A DNA stretch of 64,000 nt from Pseudomonas viciae (GTDB taxonomy: Bacteria; Pseudomonadota; Gammaproteobacteria; Pseudomonadales; Pseudomonadaceae). Position numbers and translations under genes: made by a program. Below, one piece after another: positions 46,928 through 56,163 of the stretch (position 1 is the first letter of the stretch; each line of letters begins with the position of its first letter). The notes under the pieces were generated by a model. That model was given only the letters and a program-made list of their open reading frames with translations. It was not told where the DNA came from and searched no databases. The stretch is taken from contig NZ_CP035088.1 of assembly GCF_004786035.1 (NCBI RefSeq), forward strand, positions 1,958,001 through 2,022,000, written 5' to 3'.

Positions 46928-46943
46928 TGCAAGGCATATGCCA
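46928..46943 (-). promoter_or_regulatory. sigma-54 promoter of nasST
   Basis: TGGCATATGCCTTGCA on the minus strand; exact GG-N10-GC and TTGCA at -12. Start predicted near 46917. The rest of the gap to pyrD (46944-47079) must hold the pyrD promoter, which I cannot pinpoint. Confidence 0.72.
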
Positions 46944-47079
46944 GCCCGGACCTCATCCGCTTTCCTTCAGATTTCAATACGGCGCCAAGCAGGGAGCAGG
47001 CAACTATCGGTTGCTCGCTCCCATCCCTTCACCCCGCTATAATCCGCGCCTCATTTCTCCGATCGAGTCAAACCCACCC

Positions 47080-48099
47080 ATGTACACCCTGGCCCGTGAG
47101 CTGCTGTTCAAACTTTCCCCGGAAACCTCCCACGATCTGTCTCTGGACCTGATCGGCGCGGGCGGACGTTTGGGCCTCAACGGGTTGCTGTGCAAGGCTC
47201 CGGCGAAATTGCCGGTGACGGTCATGGGGCTGGAGTTCCCTAACCCGGTCGGGTTGGCGGCGGGGCTGGACAAGAATGGCGCGGCCATTGATGGGTTCGC
47301 CCAGCTGGGTTTCGGTTTCGTGGAAATCGGCACCGTCACCCCACGCCCGCAGCCAGGCAACCCCAAGCCACGGCTTTTCCGCCTGCCGGAGGCGGAGGCG
47401 ATCATCAACCGCATGGGCTTCAACAACCTGGGCGTCGACCATTTGCTGGCCCGGGTGGCTGCGGCCAAGTACAAGGGCGTGCTGGGCATCAATATCGGCA
47501 AGAACTTCGACACCCCGGTGGAGCGCGCCGTCGACGACTACTTGATCTGCCTGGACAAGGTCTACGCCCATGCCAGCTATGTGACGGTCAACGTCAGTTC
47601 GCCGAACACTCCGGGCCTGCGCAGCCTGCAATTTGGTGATTCCCTCAAGCAACTGCTGGCAGACCTGGCCCGCCGACGTGCAGAGCTGGCGGTGATTCAT
47701 GGTCGCCATGTGCCACTGGCCATCAAGATCGCTCCGGACATGACCGACGAAGAAACCGCTCAAGTCGCCCAGGCCCTGATCGAGACCGGCATGGACGCGG
47801 TGATTGCCACCAACACGACCTTGGGGCGTGAAGGCGTCGAGGGGCTGGAGCATGGCGATGAGGCGGGCGGCTTGTCGGGTGCTCCGGTGCTCGAGAAGAG
47901 CACCCACACCGTGAAGGTGTTGGCCGCCGAGTTGGCGGGGCGCTTGCCGATCATCGCGGCGGGTGGCATCACACAAGGCCGGCATGCCGCCGAGAAAATC
48001 ACCGCTGGGGCGAGCCTGGTGCAGATTTATTCGGGCTTTATCTATAAAGGACCGGCGTTGATTCGTGAATCAGTGGATGCGATTGCGGCGCTGCGTTGA
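47080..48099 (+). CDS. pyrD: PyrD, dihydroorotate dehydrogenase (quinone, class 2)
   Basis: 339 residues. Oxidises dihydroorotate to orotate with quinone in pyrimidine synthesis. The N-terminal helices ([19 protein letters not shown]) are the class 2 membrane association segment. FMN and active-site motifs: [44 protein letters not shown] (Ser catalytic base of class 2), and IIAAGGI. ATG 47080 gives the usual N-terminus; the longer frame was rejected. Confidence 0.96.
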   Translation: MYTLARELLFKLSPETSHDLSLDLIGAGGRLGLNGLLCKAPAKLPVTVMGLEFPNPVGLAAGLDKNGAAIDGFAQLGFGFVEIGTVTPRPQPGNPKPRLFRLPEAEAIINRMGFNNLGVDHLLARVAAAKYKGVLGINIGKNFDTPVERAVDDYLICLDKVYAHASYVTVNVSSPNTPGLRSLQFGDSLKQLLADLARRRAELAVIHGRHVPLAIKIAPDMTDEETAQVAQALIETGMDAVIATNTTLGREGVEGLEHGDEAGGLSGAPVLEKSTHTVKVLAAELAGRLPIIAAGGITQGRHAAEKITAGASLVQIYSGFIYKGPALIRESVDAIAALR

Positions 48100-48126
48100 T
48101 TGATCTTTTGAAGGCTACGCAGACCC

Positions 48127-48160
48127 ATTGTGGCGAGGGAGCAAGCTCCCTCGCCACAAT
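48127..48160. repeat. 34-base perfect palindrome after pyrD
   Basis: ATTGTGGCGAGGGAGC, AA, GCTCCCTCGCCACAAT. It resembles other Pseudomonas intergenic palindromes but its GGCGAGGGAGC core differs from the GTGGGAGC REP units here. It may end pyrD transcription. Confidence 0.75.
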
Positions 48161-48207
48161 GGTGTTCACAGTAGAGTTAGTAACCCTGTTCAGAAAACCC
48201 AGGCATT

Positions 48208-48231
48208 AAAAAGGGCTCCTCGAAGGAGCCC
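48208..48231 (-). terminator. rmf terminator
   Basis: GGGCTCCT, loop TCG, AGGAGCCC followed on the minus strand by TTTTT. It lies about 90 bases past the rmf stop; the stretch between holds nothing else I can name. Confidence 0.85.
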
Positions 48232-48322
48232 CCTGGGCCGAAGCCCGCCGTCCGGATGGGACGCGCGTGGTTAAATCGATGTGAGTATCAAATTGTCGAG
48301 TTCTTGAGTGTTGAGCCCTGTG

Positions 48323-48538
48323 TCAGCCGACGGCGTGAAGTTCGTTGAGTCTATGGATACCCGCAGTGCCGGTCATACCGTCCCAGTTGTCGCCGCGTCC
48401 TTCTCGCCAGCCATTGATCCAGGCTTGACGTACTGACGGTAGAGTAAAGGGGCAAAGCTCACGGGATTTACCACCAACGCCATATTGGTAACCGCGTAAA
48501 AATGCTCTTTCCAACGGATCACGCTTAAGTCTTCTCAT
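48323..48538 (-). CDS. rmf: RMF, ribosome modulation factor
   Basis: 71 residues: RDPLERAFLRGYQYGVGGKS, then CPFTLPSVRQAWINGWREGRGD, the RMF signature. Binds 70S ribosomes in stationary phase and drives 100S dimer formation. A GAGGG lies before ATG 48538. Its 5' untranslated region is long and structured. Confidence 0.97.
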   Translation of the reverse strand: MRRLKRDPLERAFLRGYQYGVGGKSRELCPFTLPSVRQAWINGWREGRGDNWDGMTGTAGIHRLNELHAVG

Positions 48539-48578
48539 AGGGTGTTGCCCTCACTTGTTGACTGTTGCTTAGCGTCGA

Positions 48579-48668
48579 CCTCTATCGAGGCCGGGGCAGA
48601 ATCATTCTGCCGTTGGTGGCTCGTTGCCGGCGTGACGAGCCAAGGTGTTGGCGCCGTTGTGGCGTCAA
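48579..48668 (-). ncRNA. structured 5' leader of rmf (candidate rmf RNA motif)
   Basis: Four hairpins stand in tandem upstream of rmf: TTGACGCC/GGCGCCAA (48668-48648, one G-U), GGCTCGT/ACGAGCC (48641-48618), GGCAGAAT/ATTCTGCC (48611-48595) and CCTC/GAGG (48590-48579). A conserved RNA called the rmf motif is known upstream of rmf in Pseudomonas; this region fits in position and in being hairpin-rich. I could not align it to the motif model. Confidence 0.6.
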
Positions 48669-48965
48669 CCTGTGTTGAGTTCTAACCAAAGCGTCACATG
48701 GATGGAATGATCGTTTTGTCATAAGCACGTAACAATAAAGACGTTAGGGCGATAAGTAACTTGATGTTCGTTGACCGCTTTTGAGCTAGACCCCTGTATG
48801 ATCGGCCTCGCGCCGAAGGGCGCGGTCTTTCCTCGAATGAGAATGTCCCCCCGTTGCACTCGGGTACTATTCGACGAAAGGGTCGAGTTTTCACAAATTG
48901 TTATACAGAATTTTTTATCTGCCCTCCCATCCAGGCTCTTCTAACCTGAACGGCGAGGGCGGGAC
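48669..48965. other. noncoding region between rmf leader and rlmKL leader
   Basis: Part of a 531-base gap without genes. It is AT-richer than its surroundings (about 48690-48780 and 48890-48930) and must carry the divergent promoters of rmf and rlmKL. I see no confident -35/-10 pair, and no coding potential. Confidence 0.6.
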
Positions 48966-49040
48966 GGCACACTTTCGTGCCACGTGGGTGCTCTTGAGAA
49001 AAGCACCTGATTGAACCCGGCCCGGCAATGCGTTGCCCGG
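48966..49040 (+). other. three tandem hairpins in the rlmKL leader
   Basis: GGCAC/GTGCC (48966-48981), GGTGCT/AGCACC (48987-49007) and CCGGCAA/TTGCCCGG with one bulge (49022-49040) follow one another before the rlmKL start at 49070. None has a U-run, so they are not simple terminators. Confidence 0.5.
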
Positions 49041-49069
49041 TCCACTTAGCCAAAGGCGCTGGAAATCCC

Positions 49070-51340
49070 ATGTCCGATCGTTTCGAACTCTTCCTCACTT
49101 GCCCCAAGGGCCTCGAAGGCCTGCTCATCGAGGAAGCCGTCGGGCTTGGCCTTGAAGAGGCGCGCGAGCACACTTCGGCCGTGCGCGGCATGGCCGACAT
49201 GGAAACGGCTTATCGCCTGTGCCTCTGGTCGCGCCTGGCCAACCGCGTGTTGCTGGTGCTCAAGCGTTTCCCGATGAAGGACGCCGAAGACCTGTACCAC
49301 GGCGTGCTGGACGTCGACTGGCAAGACCACATGCTCGCCGATGGAACCTTGGCGGTGGAGTTCAGCGGCCACGGCTCGGGCATCGACAACACCCACTTTG
49401 GCGCCCTGAAGGTCAAGGACGCCATCGTCGACAAACTGCGCACCCCGACGGGCGAGCGACCGTCCATCGACAAACTCAACCCGGACCTGCGCATTCACCT
49501 GCGCCTGGACCGCGGCGAAGCGATCCTCTCCCTGGACCTCTCCGGCCACAGCCTGCACCAGCGCGGCTATCGCCTGCAGCAAGGCGCCGCGCCGCTGAAG
49601 GAAAACCTCGCTGCCGCCATCCTGATCCGCGCCGGCTGGCCGCGCATTGCCGCTGAAGGCGGGGCGCTGGCCGACCCGATGTGCGGCGTGGGCACGTTCC
49701 TGGTGGAAGCCGGGATGATCGCTGCCGACATGGCGCCGAACCTGCGTCGCCAGCAGTGGGGCTTCACCGCCTGGCTCGGCCACGTGCCGGCGCTGTGGAA
49801 GAAGCTCCACGAAGAGGCCTCCGAGCGTGCCGCCGCCGGGCTGGCCAAGCCACCGTTGTGGATTCGCGGCTATGAAGCCGATCCACGGTTGATCCAGCCA
49901 GGCCGCAACAACGTTGAGCGTGCGGGCCTGAGCGAGTGGATCAAGATCTATCAAGGCGAAGTCGCCACCTTCGAGCCGCGTCCGGATCAGAACCAGAAGG
50001 GCCTGGTGATCTGCAACCCGCCGTACGGCGAGCGTCTGGGCGACGAAGCCAGCCTGCTTTACCTCTACCAGAATCTGGGCGAGCGCTTGCGCCAGGCTTG
50101 CTTGAACTGGGAGGCGGCGGTGTTCACCGGCGCGCCGGACCTGGGCAAGCGCATGGGCATTCGCAGCCACAAGCAGTATTCGTTCTGGAACGGCGCCTTG
50201 CCGTGCAAGCTCTTGCTGATCAAGGTGCTGCCGGATCAGTTCGTCACCGGCGAACGTCGCACCCCGGAACAGCGTCAGGCCGAGCGTGAGCAGGCAGCGT
50301 ACGATCAGACGCCGGAGGTGCCGCAAGAGCGCCAGTACAACAAGAACGGCAACCCGATCAAGCCAACCCCGGCTCCGGCCCCTGTGGTCGAGCAGGCCCG
50401 TTTGAGCGAGGGCGGGCAGATGTTCGCCAATCGCCTGCAAAAAAACCTCAAGTTGCTGAGTAAATGGGCCAAGCGTGAAGGCGTGGACTGCTATCGGGTC
50501 TACGACGCTGACATGCCGGAATACTCCATGGCCATCGACCTGTATCACGATTGGGTGCACGTTCAGGAATACGTCGCGCCAAAATCCATCGACCCGGAAA
50601 AAGCCTCGGCCCGGTTGTTCGATGCCCTGGCGGCGATTCCACAGGCGCTGAATGTCGACAAGAGCCGCGTGGTGATCAAGCGTCGCGAGCGCCAGAGCGG
50701 CACCAAGCAGTACGAGCGCCAGAGCGCCCAGGGCAAGTTCACCGAGGTCAACGAAGGCGGCGTGAAGCTGCTGGTCAACCTCACCGACTACCTGGACACC
50801 GGACTGTTTCTCGATCACCGGCCGATGCGCCTGCGGATCCAGAAAGAGGCGGCCGGCAAGCGCTTCCTCAACCTGTTCTGCTACACCGCGACCGCCAGCG
50901 TCCACGCTGCCAAGGGCGGTGCGCGCAGTACCACCAGCGTCGACCTGTCGAAAACCTATCTGGACTGGGCACGGCGCAACCTGTCGCTCAATGGCTTTTC
51001 GGATAAGAACCGCCTGGAACAGGGTGACGTGATCGCCTGGCTCGAAGCCAGTCGGGACGAGTACGACCTGATCTTCATCGACCCGCCGACGTTCTCCAAT
51101 TCCAAGCGTATGGAAGGGGTGTTCGACGTGCAGCGCGACCACGTCCAGTTGCTGGACCTGGCCATGGCCCGTCTGGCGCCGGGCGGCGTACTGTATTTTT
51201 CCAACAACTTCCGTAAGTTCCAGCTCGAGGACAACCTTGGCGAGCGATACGCCGTGGAAGAGATCACCGCCAAGACCATTGATCCGGATTTTGCGCGCAA
51301 CAGTAAGATCCACCGTGCCTGGAAGATCATGGCCCGTTGA
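49070..51340 (+). CDS. rlmL: RlmKL, bifunctional 23S rRNA methyltransferase (m2G2445 / m7G2069)
   Basis: 756 residues. N-terminal THUMP and RlmL methyltransferase (DPMCGVGTFLVEAGMIA; catalytic VICNPPYGERLG), then the C-terminal RlmK methyltransferase (FLNLFCYTATASVHAAKGGA; IFIDPPTFSNSKRM). SAM-dependent modification of two guanines in 23S rRNA. ATG 49070 gives MSDRFELFLTCPKGLE, the family start. Confidence 0.96.
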   Translation: MSDRFELFLTCPKGLEGLLIEEAVGLGLEEAREHTSAVRGMADMETAYRLCLWSRLANRVLLVLKRFPMKDAEDLYHGVLDVDWQDHMLADGTLAVEFSGHGSGIDNTHFGALKVKDAIVDKLRTPTGERPSIDKLNPDLRIHLRLDRGEAILSLDLSGHSLHQRGYRLQQGAAPLKENLAAAILIRAGWPRIAAEGGALADPMCGVGTFLVEAGMIAADMAPNLRRQQWGFTAWLGHVPALWKKLHEEASERAAAGLAKPPLWIRGYEADPRLIQPGRNNVERAGLSEWIKIYQGEVATFEPRPDQNQKGLVICNPPYGERLGDEASLLYLYQNLGERLRQACLNWEAAVFTGAPDLGKRMGIRSHKQYSFWNGALPCKLLLIKVLPDQFVTGERRTPEQRQAEREQAAYDQTPEVPQERQYNKNGNPIKPTPAPAPVVEQARLSEGGQMFANRLQKNLKLLSKWAKREGVDCYRVYDADMPEYSMAIDLYHDWVHVQEYVAPKSIDPEKASARLFDALAAIPQALNVDKSRVVIKRRERQSGTKQYERQSAQGKFTEVNEGGVKLLVNLTDYLDTGLFLDHRPMRLRIQKEAAGKRFLNLFCYTATASVHAAKGGARSTTSVDLSKTYLDWARRNLSLNGFSDKNRLEQGDVIAWLEASRDEYDLIFIDPPTFSNSKRMEGVFDVQRDHVQLLDLAMARLAPGGVLYFSNNFRKFQLEDNLGERYAVEEITAKTIDPDFARNSKIHRAWKIMAR

Positions 51341-51362
51341 TCCTATCGCTGATTGGATCCAC

Positions 51363-51397
51363 GAAGCCTTGTAAATCAAGGCTTCTGGGCCCTTTTT
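51363..51397 (+). terminator. rlmKL terminator
   Basis: GAAGCCTTG, loop TAAAT, CAAGGCTTC: a perfect 9-bp stem, with TTTTT eight bases later, 22 bases past the rlmKL stop. Confidence 0.8.
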
Positions 51398-51484
51398 GGG
51401 ACTGGCTAAAGTGATGGCTAATAGCTATAACTTAGGCTGTGTCCAGGGCTGCGCCTACGCCTGGCTCCTTTCTGAGTTGTATTT

Positions 51485-53869
51485 ATGGCATTGCATCAGG
51501 TACGCCCCAGAATCCTGGGCTTTATCAGCGAAGATGTGTCGGCCTGGCTGGTGGCTTCGCTGGTCTTGCTGGCCGGTACCTGCCTGACCGGCTTGCTGAC
51601 CTGGTCGATGATGGAGCTGTTCAAGCAGCAACTGCGTCAGCGCTTCGAGCTGCAAGCCGAGGAACGTTTCAGCCGCCTCGAGGAACGCTTCCAGGGTCAG
51701 GAGCAACGCCTCGATAGCCTCAGGCGTTTCTTCGCCAATTCCGATGGGGTTTCCTACGCCGAATTCCGCGGTTACACCGAAGCTTTGTTGCCGCGCACCC
51801 GAGCCTTCGCCTGGGCGCCAAGGGTGCTTGGGGGCGAACGGCAGTCGTTCGAGCAGCAGGCACGGGCCGAGGGGGCAGACAACTTTACGATCCGTGAGGT
51901 GGATAACACCGGTGACCTGCGCCAGGCCCCCGAGCGGGACGAATACGCGCCGGTGCTCTACCTCCAGAGCCAGGCTTCCTACGGGTCACCGTTGGGGTTG
52001 GACCTGCTTTCTGACCCGCTGCGCCGGGCGGCGCTCGAGCGGGCCCGCCAGCGTGGCGGGTTGGTGGTCTCGCAGCCATTGGACCTGATGGGCGTCGACC
52101 CGAACTTGGCCCGTGGGGTTTTGCTGGTCGCGCCGGTCACCAGGGCGTCGGCCAAGGAGCCGTTCGGTTATGTGGTGGCGGCCATCAGCATGCGTCAGCT
52201 GGTGGGCGATGGCCTGCCGGAGTCCGGGCAAGACAACCTTTCGATGCGGGTCCTGGACCTGTCCACTGAGGACCGGGAGGAAGTGCTGTTCGAGTCTCTC
52301 GACCCATCGGTTGACAGCAGTTTGTCGGCGATCCGCTTGTTACGCCTGGCAGATCATGACTTTCGGGTGGAGTTGCGGCCCAGCGGGGCCTTCCTGGCAA
52401 CCAACCATTCCACGGTGGAGAGCCTGGTGGTGCTGGGCGGTTTGCTCAGCCTGTTGCTCAGCGCCTTGCTCTATGTGTTGGTCAGCCAGCGCCAACGGGC
52501 CCTGAAATTGGTGGAACAGCGGACCCAGGAACTGCGCGCACGCGAGCAAGAGTTGCGGGGCACCCATGGGCAGTTGCGCGGAGTGCTGGATGCCGCGACC
52601 CAGGTTGCGATCATCGCCACGGACCTGCGCGGTGTCATCACTACATTCAATGCCGGTGCCGAACAGATGCTTGGCTATGCCAGCAGCGCCGTCCTGCAGA
52701 GCATGACCCTGGAAAGCTTGCACGTTCCGCGTGAACTCCAGGCCCGGGCCGCACAGCTTGGCGCACGCTACGGCAAACCGATTCCAACGTGTCACGCGAT
52801 GTTGGTCGAGGGCGGTGAGCAGGGTGGCCAACAGGCCCGGGAATGGACGCTGGTGCGCCGCGATGGCAGCCATCTGACCGTGAATATGCTCGCCACCCCG
52901 ATGCTCGATGACCAAGGGCTGTGGGTCGGCCATCTGGCGATCTGCATCGATATCACCGAGCGCAAGCGCGTCCACGAGGCCCTGGCCGCCCGGGACCTGT
53001 TACTGAAAAAACTCAGCGCCCACGTTCCTGGCGGCATCTACCAATTCAAGATGGATTTCAACGGTCGTTTCAGCGTGATCTACGCCAGTGACGGCATTCG
53101 CGACATCTATGAGCTGGAGCCTGATGTGTTGGTGCAGCACGCCGAAGCGGTTTTCTCGCGTATTCATCCCTTGGACGGCACACGGGTCCGCGCTTCGATT
53201 CGTGCTTCGGCGGCGACGTTGAGCCCCTGGCGCGAAGAGTACCGAGTGCAACTCCCGGTGCGTGGCCTGCGCTGGGTGCGTGGTGAGGCCACACCCGAGG
53301 AGCTACCCGGTGGCGGGGTGCTGTGGCATGGCTATATCTCGGATATTTCCGATCTCAAGCGCGTGGAGGAGGAGCTGCGGGCCCTGTCCGTGACCGACGC
53401 CCTGACCGGCATTCGCAACCGGCGCTATTTCCAGGAGCGCCTGACCTCGGAAATGGTTCGGGTCGAACGGGGTTCCGGTGAGTTGGCGGTGATCATGCTC
53501 GACATCGATCACTTCAAGCGTATCAACGACCAGTACGGCCACGCGGTGGGCGACCGAGTGTTGCAGGCGGTCTGCCAGCGCGTCGCCCAACGGTTGCGCC
53601 GTACTGACGTGTTCTGCCGGCTGGGTGGTGAAGAGTTTGTGGTGCTGTGCCCGGACACTGACGGTACCAGCGCCTATGCATTGGCCATTGGGCTGTGGGA
53701 AGGCCTGAGGGCCGCGCCGATCGATGGCGTGGGCGTCGTCACCGCCAGTTTTGGTATCGCCAGCTGGCGGATCGGTGAGGGCGCGGATGCGTTGCTGTTG
53801 CGGGCCGACTCAGGGGTGTATGCGGCCAAGCAGGCTGGGCGGGATCGGGTGGAGACGCAGTTGGGATAG
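51485..53869 (+). CDS. membrane CHASE-PAS-PAS-GGDEF diguanylate cyclase
   Basis: 794 residues. Transmembrane segment ~17-40, a periplasmic CHASE-type sensor region ~45-305, second segment ~309-333, then PAS domains (~365-490 ending ICIDITERKR; ~505-625 ending YISDISDLKR) and a C-terminal GGDEF domain. The active site is RLGGEEF (~713) with the inhibitory I-site RRTD five residues before it, so the enzyme should make c-di-GMP with product feedback. No EAL domain. The ligand is unknown. Confidence 0.92.
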   Translation: MALHQVRPRILGFISEDVSAWLVASLVLLAGTCLTGLLTWSMMELFKQQLRQRFELQAEERFSRLEERFQGQEQRLDSLRRFFANSDGVSYAEFRGYTEALLPRTRAFAWAPRVLGGERQSFEQQARAEGADNFTIREVDNTGDLRQAPERDEYAPVLYLQSQASYGSPLGLDLLSDPLRRAALERARQRGGLVVSQPLDLMGVDPNLARGVLLVAPVTRASAKEPFGYVVAAISMRQLVGDGLPESGQDNLSMRVLDLSTEDREEVLFESLDPSVDSSLSAIRLLRLADHDFRVELRPSGAFLATNHSTVESLVVLGGLLSLLLSALLYVLVSQRQRALKLVEQRTQELRAREQELRGTHGQLRGVLDAATQVAIIATDLRGVITTFNAGAEQMLGYASSAVLQSMTLESLHVPRELQARAAQLGARYGKPIPTCHAMLVEGGEQGGQQAREWTLVRRDGSHLTVNMLATPMLDDQGLWVGHLAICIDITERKRVHEALAARDLLLKKLSAHVPGGIYQFKMDFNGRFSVIYASDGIRDIYELEPDVLVQHAEAVFSRIHPLDGTRVRASIRASAATLSPWREEYRVQLPVRGLRWVRGEATPEELPGGGVLWHGYISDISDLKRVEEELRALSVTDALTGIRNRRYFQERLTSEMVRVERGSGELAVIMLDIDHFKRINDQYGHAVGDRVLQAVCQRVAQRLRRTDVFCRLGGEEFVVLCPDTDGTSAYALAIGLWEGLRAAPIDGVGVVTASFGIASWRIGEGADALLLRADSGVYAAKQAGRDRVETQLG

Positions 53870-53892
53870 CTATCTGGATATACGCGGTCAAT

Positions 53893-53916
53893 TGTGGGAG
53901 CAGGCTTGCTCCCACA
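53893..53916. repeat. single REP-like palindrome
   Basis: TGTGGGAGCA, GGCT, TGCTCCCACA: one REP-like palindrome, not a doublet, between the convergent cyclase and dacB genes. Confidence 0.75.
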
Positions 53917-53956
53917 CTGTTCTCTGGTGCCGCTGAAGTTGCGGCGAATCAAGGGT

Positions 53957-55423
53957 TCAGAGCACCGAAGCCGTCTGCGGCAGTTTCGGCTGGCGGTACA
54001 GGTCCAGCAGCACCTGGTCCAGCACCGAAGAAGCGCCCCAGGGCTTTGGATCATTGAGGATCGCCACCACCGCCCAGGTATTGCCATTGATGTCACGGCT
54101 GAAGCCGGCGATGGCGCGGACAGTATTCAAGGTGCCGGTCTTGACGTGGGCTTCGCCGGCCATGGCAGTGGTCTTGAGGCGTTTGCGCATGGTGCCGTCG
54201 GTGCCAGCGATCGGCATCGAACTGATGAACTCCGCCGAGTACGGGCTGCGCCAGGCGGCCTGCAGCATCGCCGCCATTTCCCGGGCGCTGACCCGTTCGG
54301 CGCGGGACAGGCCGGAGCCGTTCTCCATCACCAGGTGCGGTGCGGTGATGCCTTTCTTGGCCAGCCATTGGCGCACCACCCGTTGCGCCGCCTTGGCGTC
54401 GTCACCGTCGGCTTCGTTGCGAAACTGCGCGCCGAGGCTCAGGAACAGTTGCTGGGCCATGGTGTTGTTACTGTATTTGTTGATGTCGCGAATGATCTCG
54501 GCCAGGTCCGGCGAGAACGCCCGGGCCAGCACCTTGGCGCTGCTCGGGGTCGGAGCCAGGCGGTCCTTGCCCTGGATGCTGCCGCCCAGCTCCTTCCAGA
54601 TCGCCCGCACGGCTCCGGCGGTGTAAGTGGCGTGGTCCAGCAGCGACAGGTAAGTCTGCGAGCTGCAACCGTCACCGAGCTGGCCGCCGACGGTCACGGT
54701 CACACTGCCGTCCGCCTGTGGCACCGGGTTGTAGCGCACGCCGCCGGTGCATTGCTTGGAATTGACGGCCTTGACCTGGTTTTCGATGCGAATAGTGGCA
54801 ATCGGTGGCTCCACCGACACCAGCACCCGACCGCCGTCATTGCGGGCGACGAAGCGCAGGGCCTTGAGGTTCACCAACAGCGAGTCGGGCTTGACCAGGA
54901 ACGGTTTGTTTTCGTCATTGCCGTCATCGTTGAACTCGGGCAGTTGCGGCTGGATGAAGAAGCTGCGGTCCAGCACCAGATCGCCAGTGATTTGCTGCAC
55001 GCCGTTGGCCCGAAGGTCACGCATCAACAGCCAGAGTTTTTCCATGTTCAGCTTGGGGTCGCCGCCGCCCTTGAGGTACAGGTTACCGTTGAGAATTCCG
55101 CCGCTGAGGGTGCCGTCGGTGTAGAACTCGGTTTTCCACTGGTGATTGGGGCCGAGCATTTCCAGGGCCGCGTAGGTGGTCACCAGTTTCATGGTGGAGG
55201 CCGGGTTCACCGAGACGTCGGCGTTGTACAAGGTCGGAGTGCCGGGGCCGTTGAGTGGGATCAGCACCAGGGACAGGGCGTTGTCTTGCAGCTTGCTGTT
55301 CTTGAGGGCCTTTTGCACATTGGGCGACAGGGCGGTGTTGATGGTGGCGGCGTTGGTAGTAACCGGCAGGGCCAGGGGAAGAATAAGGCTGGCCAGAAGC
55401 AGTGGACGCAAAGATTTGATCAT
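53957..55423 (-). CDS. dacB: DacB, D-Ala-D-Ala carboxypeptidase/endopeptidase (PBP4)
   Basis: 488 residues. Signal peptide (LLLASLILPLALPVTTNA), then the PBP4 fold with all three active-site motifs: SxxK as S76-TMK in NPASTMKLV, SxN in KYSNNTMAQ, and KTG in AHVKTGTLN. Trims or cleaves peptidoglycan cross-bridges in the periplasm; PBP4 loss affects AmpC induction in P. aeruginosa. ATG 55423 is chosen because it places the signal peptide at the N-terminus; the ribosome binding site is weak. Confidence 0.95.
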   Translation of the reverse strand: MIKSLRPLLLASLILPLALPVTTNAATINTALSPNVQKALKNSKLQDNALSLVLIPLNGPGTPTLYNADVSVNPASTMKLVTTYAALEMLGPNHQWKTEFYTDGTLSGGILNGNLYLKGGGDPKLNMEKLWLLMRDLRANGVQQITGDLVLDRSFFIQPQLPEFNDDGNDENKPFLVKPDSLLVNLKALRFVARNDGGRVLVSVEPPIATIRIENQVKAVNSKQCTGGVRYNPVPQADGSVTVTVGGQLGDGCSSQTYLSLLDHATYTAGAVRAIWKELGGSIQGKDRLAPTPSSAKVLARAFSPDLAEIIRDINKYSNNTMAQQLFLSLGAQFRNEADGDDAKAAQRVVRQWLAKKGITAPHLVMENGSGLSRAERVSAREMAAMLQAAWRSPYSAEFISSMPIAGTDGTMRKRLKTTAMAGEAHVKTGTLNTVRAIAGFSRDINGNTWAVVAILNDPKPWGASSVLDQVLLDLYRQPKLPQTASVL

Positions 55424-55657
55424 GTGAAATAAAACCCTACGGGCGAGGGGGAAAAAGACGAGGGCATGAAAATGAACGCCCTCAACGGTCATGAAAGTGT
55501 CGGCATTATGCCCCAAGGTGCACCGGCTTGTGCCGTGCCTGAGCCCTTGGGGGGGCTATTTTTTACCGACGGTAGGGCGAATGCGCCCGATCAGTCGGGC
55601 AATCGACGCACCAAACTGGTAAAGTGCCGGCCGTTATTACTTATGAGGATTGTTCCA

Positions 55658-56002
55658 ATGGCGACTAACCGTTCCCAGCGTCTGCGCAAAAAGCTGTGCG
55701 TGGATGAATTTCAAGAGCTGGGTTTCGAACTGAACCTGGATTTCAAAGAAGATCTGGCCGATGAGGCTATTGACGCTTTCCTCGATGCTTTCCTCAAAGA
55801 AGCCATGGAAGCCAACGGCCTGGGCTATGTCGGCGGCGACGACTACGGTCTGGTTTGCCTGCAGAAGCGTGGCTCGGTGACCCAAGAGCAGCGTGCAGCC
55901 GTTGAAGCCTGGCTCAAGGCGCGTCCTGAGCTGACCAGCGTTGAAGTCAGCCCGCTGATGGACGTCTGGTACCCGGAAAAGCCGATCAATCCGGTCGCTT
56001 GA
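55658..56002 (+). CDS. yggL: YggL family protein (DUF469)
   Basis: 114 residues: RSQRLRKKLCVDEFQELGFE near the N-terminus and ANGLGYVGGDDYGLVCLQ in the middle match the YggL/DUF469 family, a small cytoplasmic protein associated with the large ribosomal subunit. ATG 55658 follows GAGGAT; an ATG 15 bases upstream would place that site inside the gene. A strong terminator follows. Confidence 0.92.
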   Translation: MATNRSQRLRKKLCVDEFQELGFELNLDFKEDLADEAIDAFLDAFLKEAMEANGLGYVGGDDYGLVCLQKRGSVTQEQRAAVEAWLKARPELTSVEVSPLMDVWYPEKPINPVA

Positions 56003-56007
56003 TGTTC

Positions 56008-56042
56008 AAAAACCGGCAGCCCGTTTGGGCGCCGGTTTTTTT
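56008..56042 (+). terminator. yggL terminator
   Basis: AAAACCGGC and GCCGGTTTT enclose a second CCC/GGG pairing and are followed by further T residues, six bases past the stop. Confidence 0.93.
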
Positions 56043-56073
56043 GTGCCTGTCATTTACTGGTTGTCTGTCAGGC

Positions 56074-56153
56074 CGCCTTCGCGAGCAAGCCCACTCCCAC
56101 AGGAGTTATGTGGGCGACACAGATCTGCTGTGGGAGTGGGCTTGCTCGCGAAG
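56074..56153. repeat. REP doublet (REPIN)
   Basis: CTTCGCGAGCAAGCCCACTCCCACA-type unit (core GAGCAAGCCCACTCCC) and its inverse, ends inward, between convergent yggL and benE-like genes. Confidence 0.9.
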
Positions 56154-56163
56154 CTTTTAGCCG

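Noticed and set aside
49046..51379. 777-codon minus-strand frame opposite rlmKL
   Set aside because: Antisense shadow of a recognised gene; no motif of its own.
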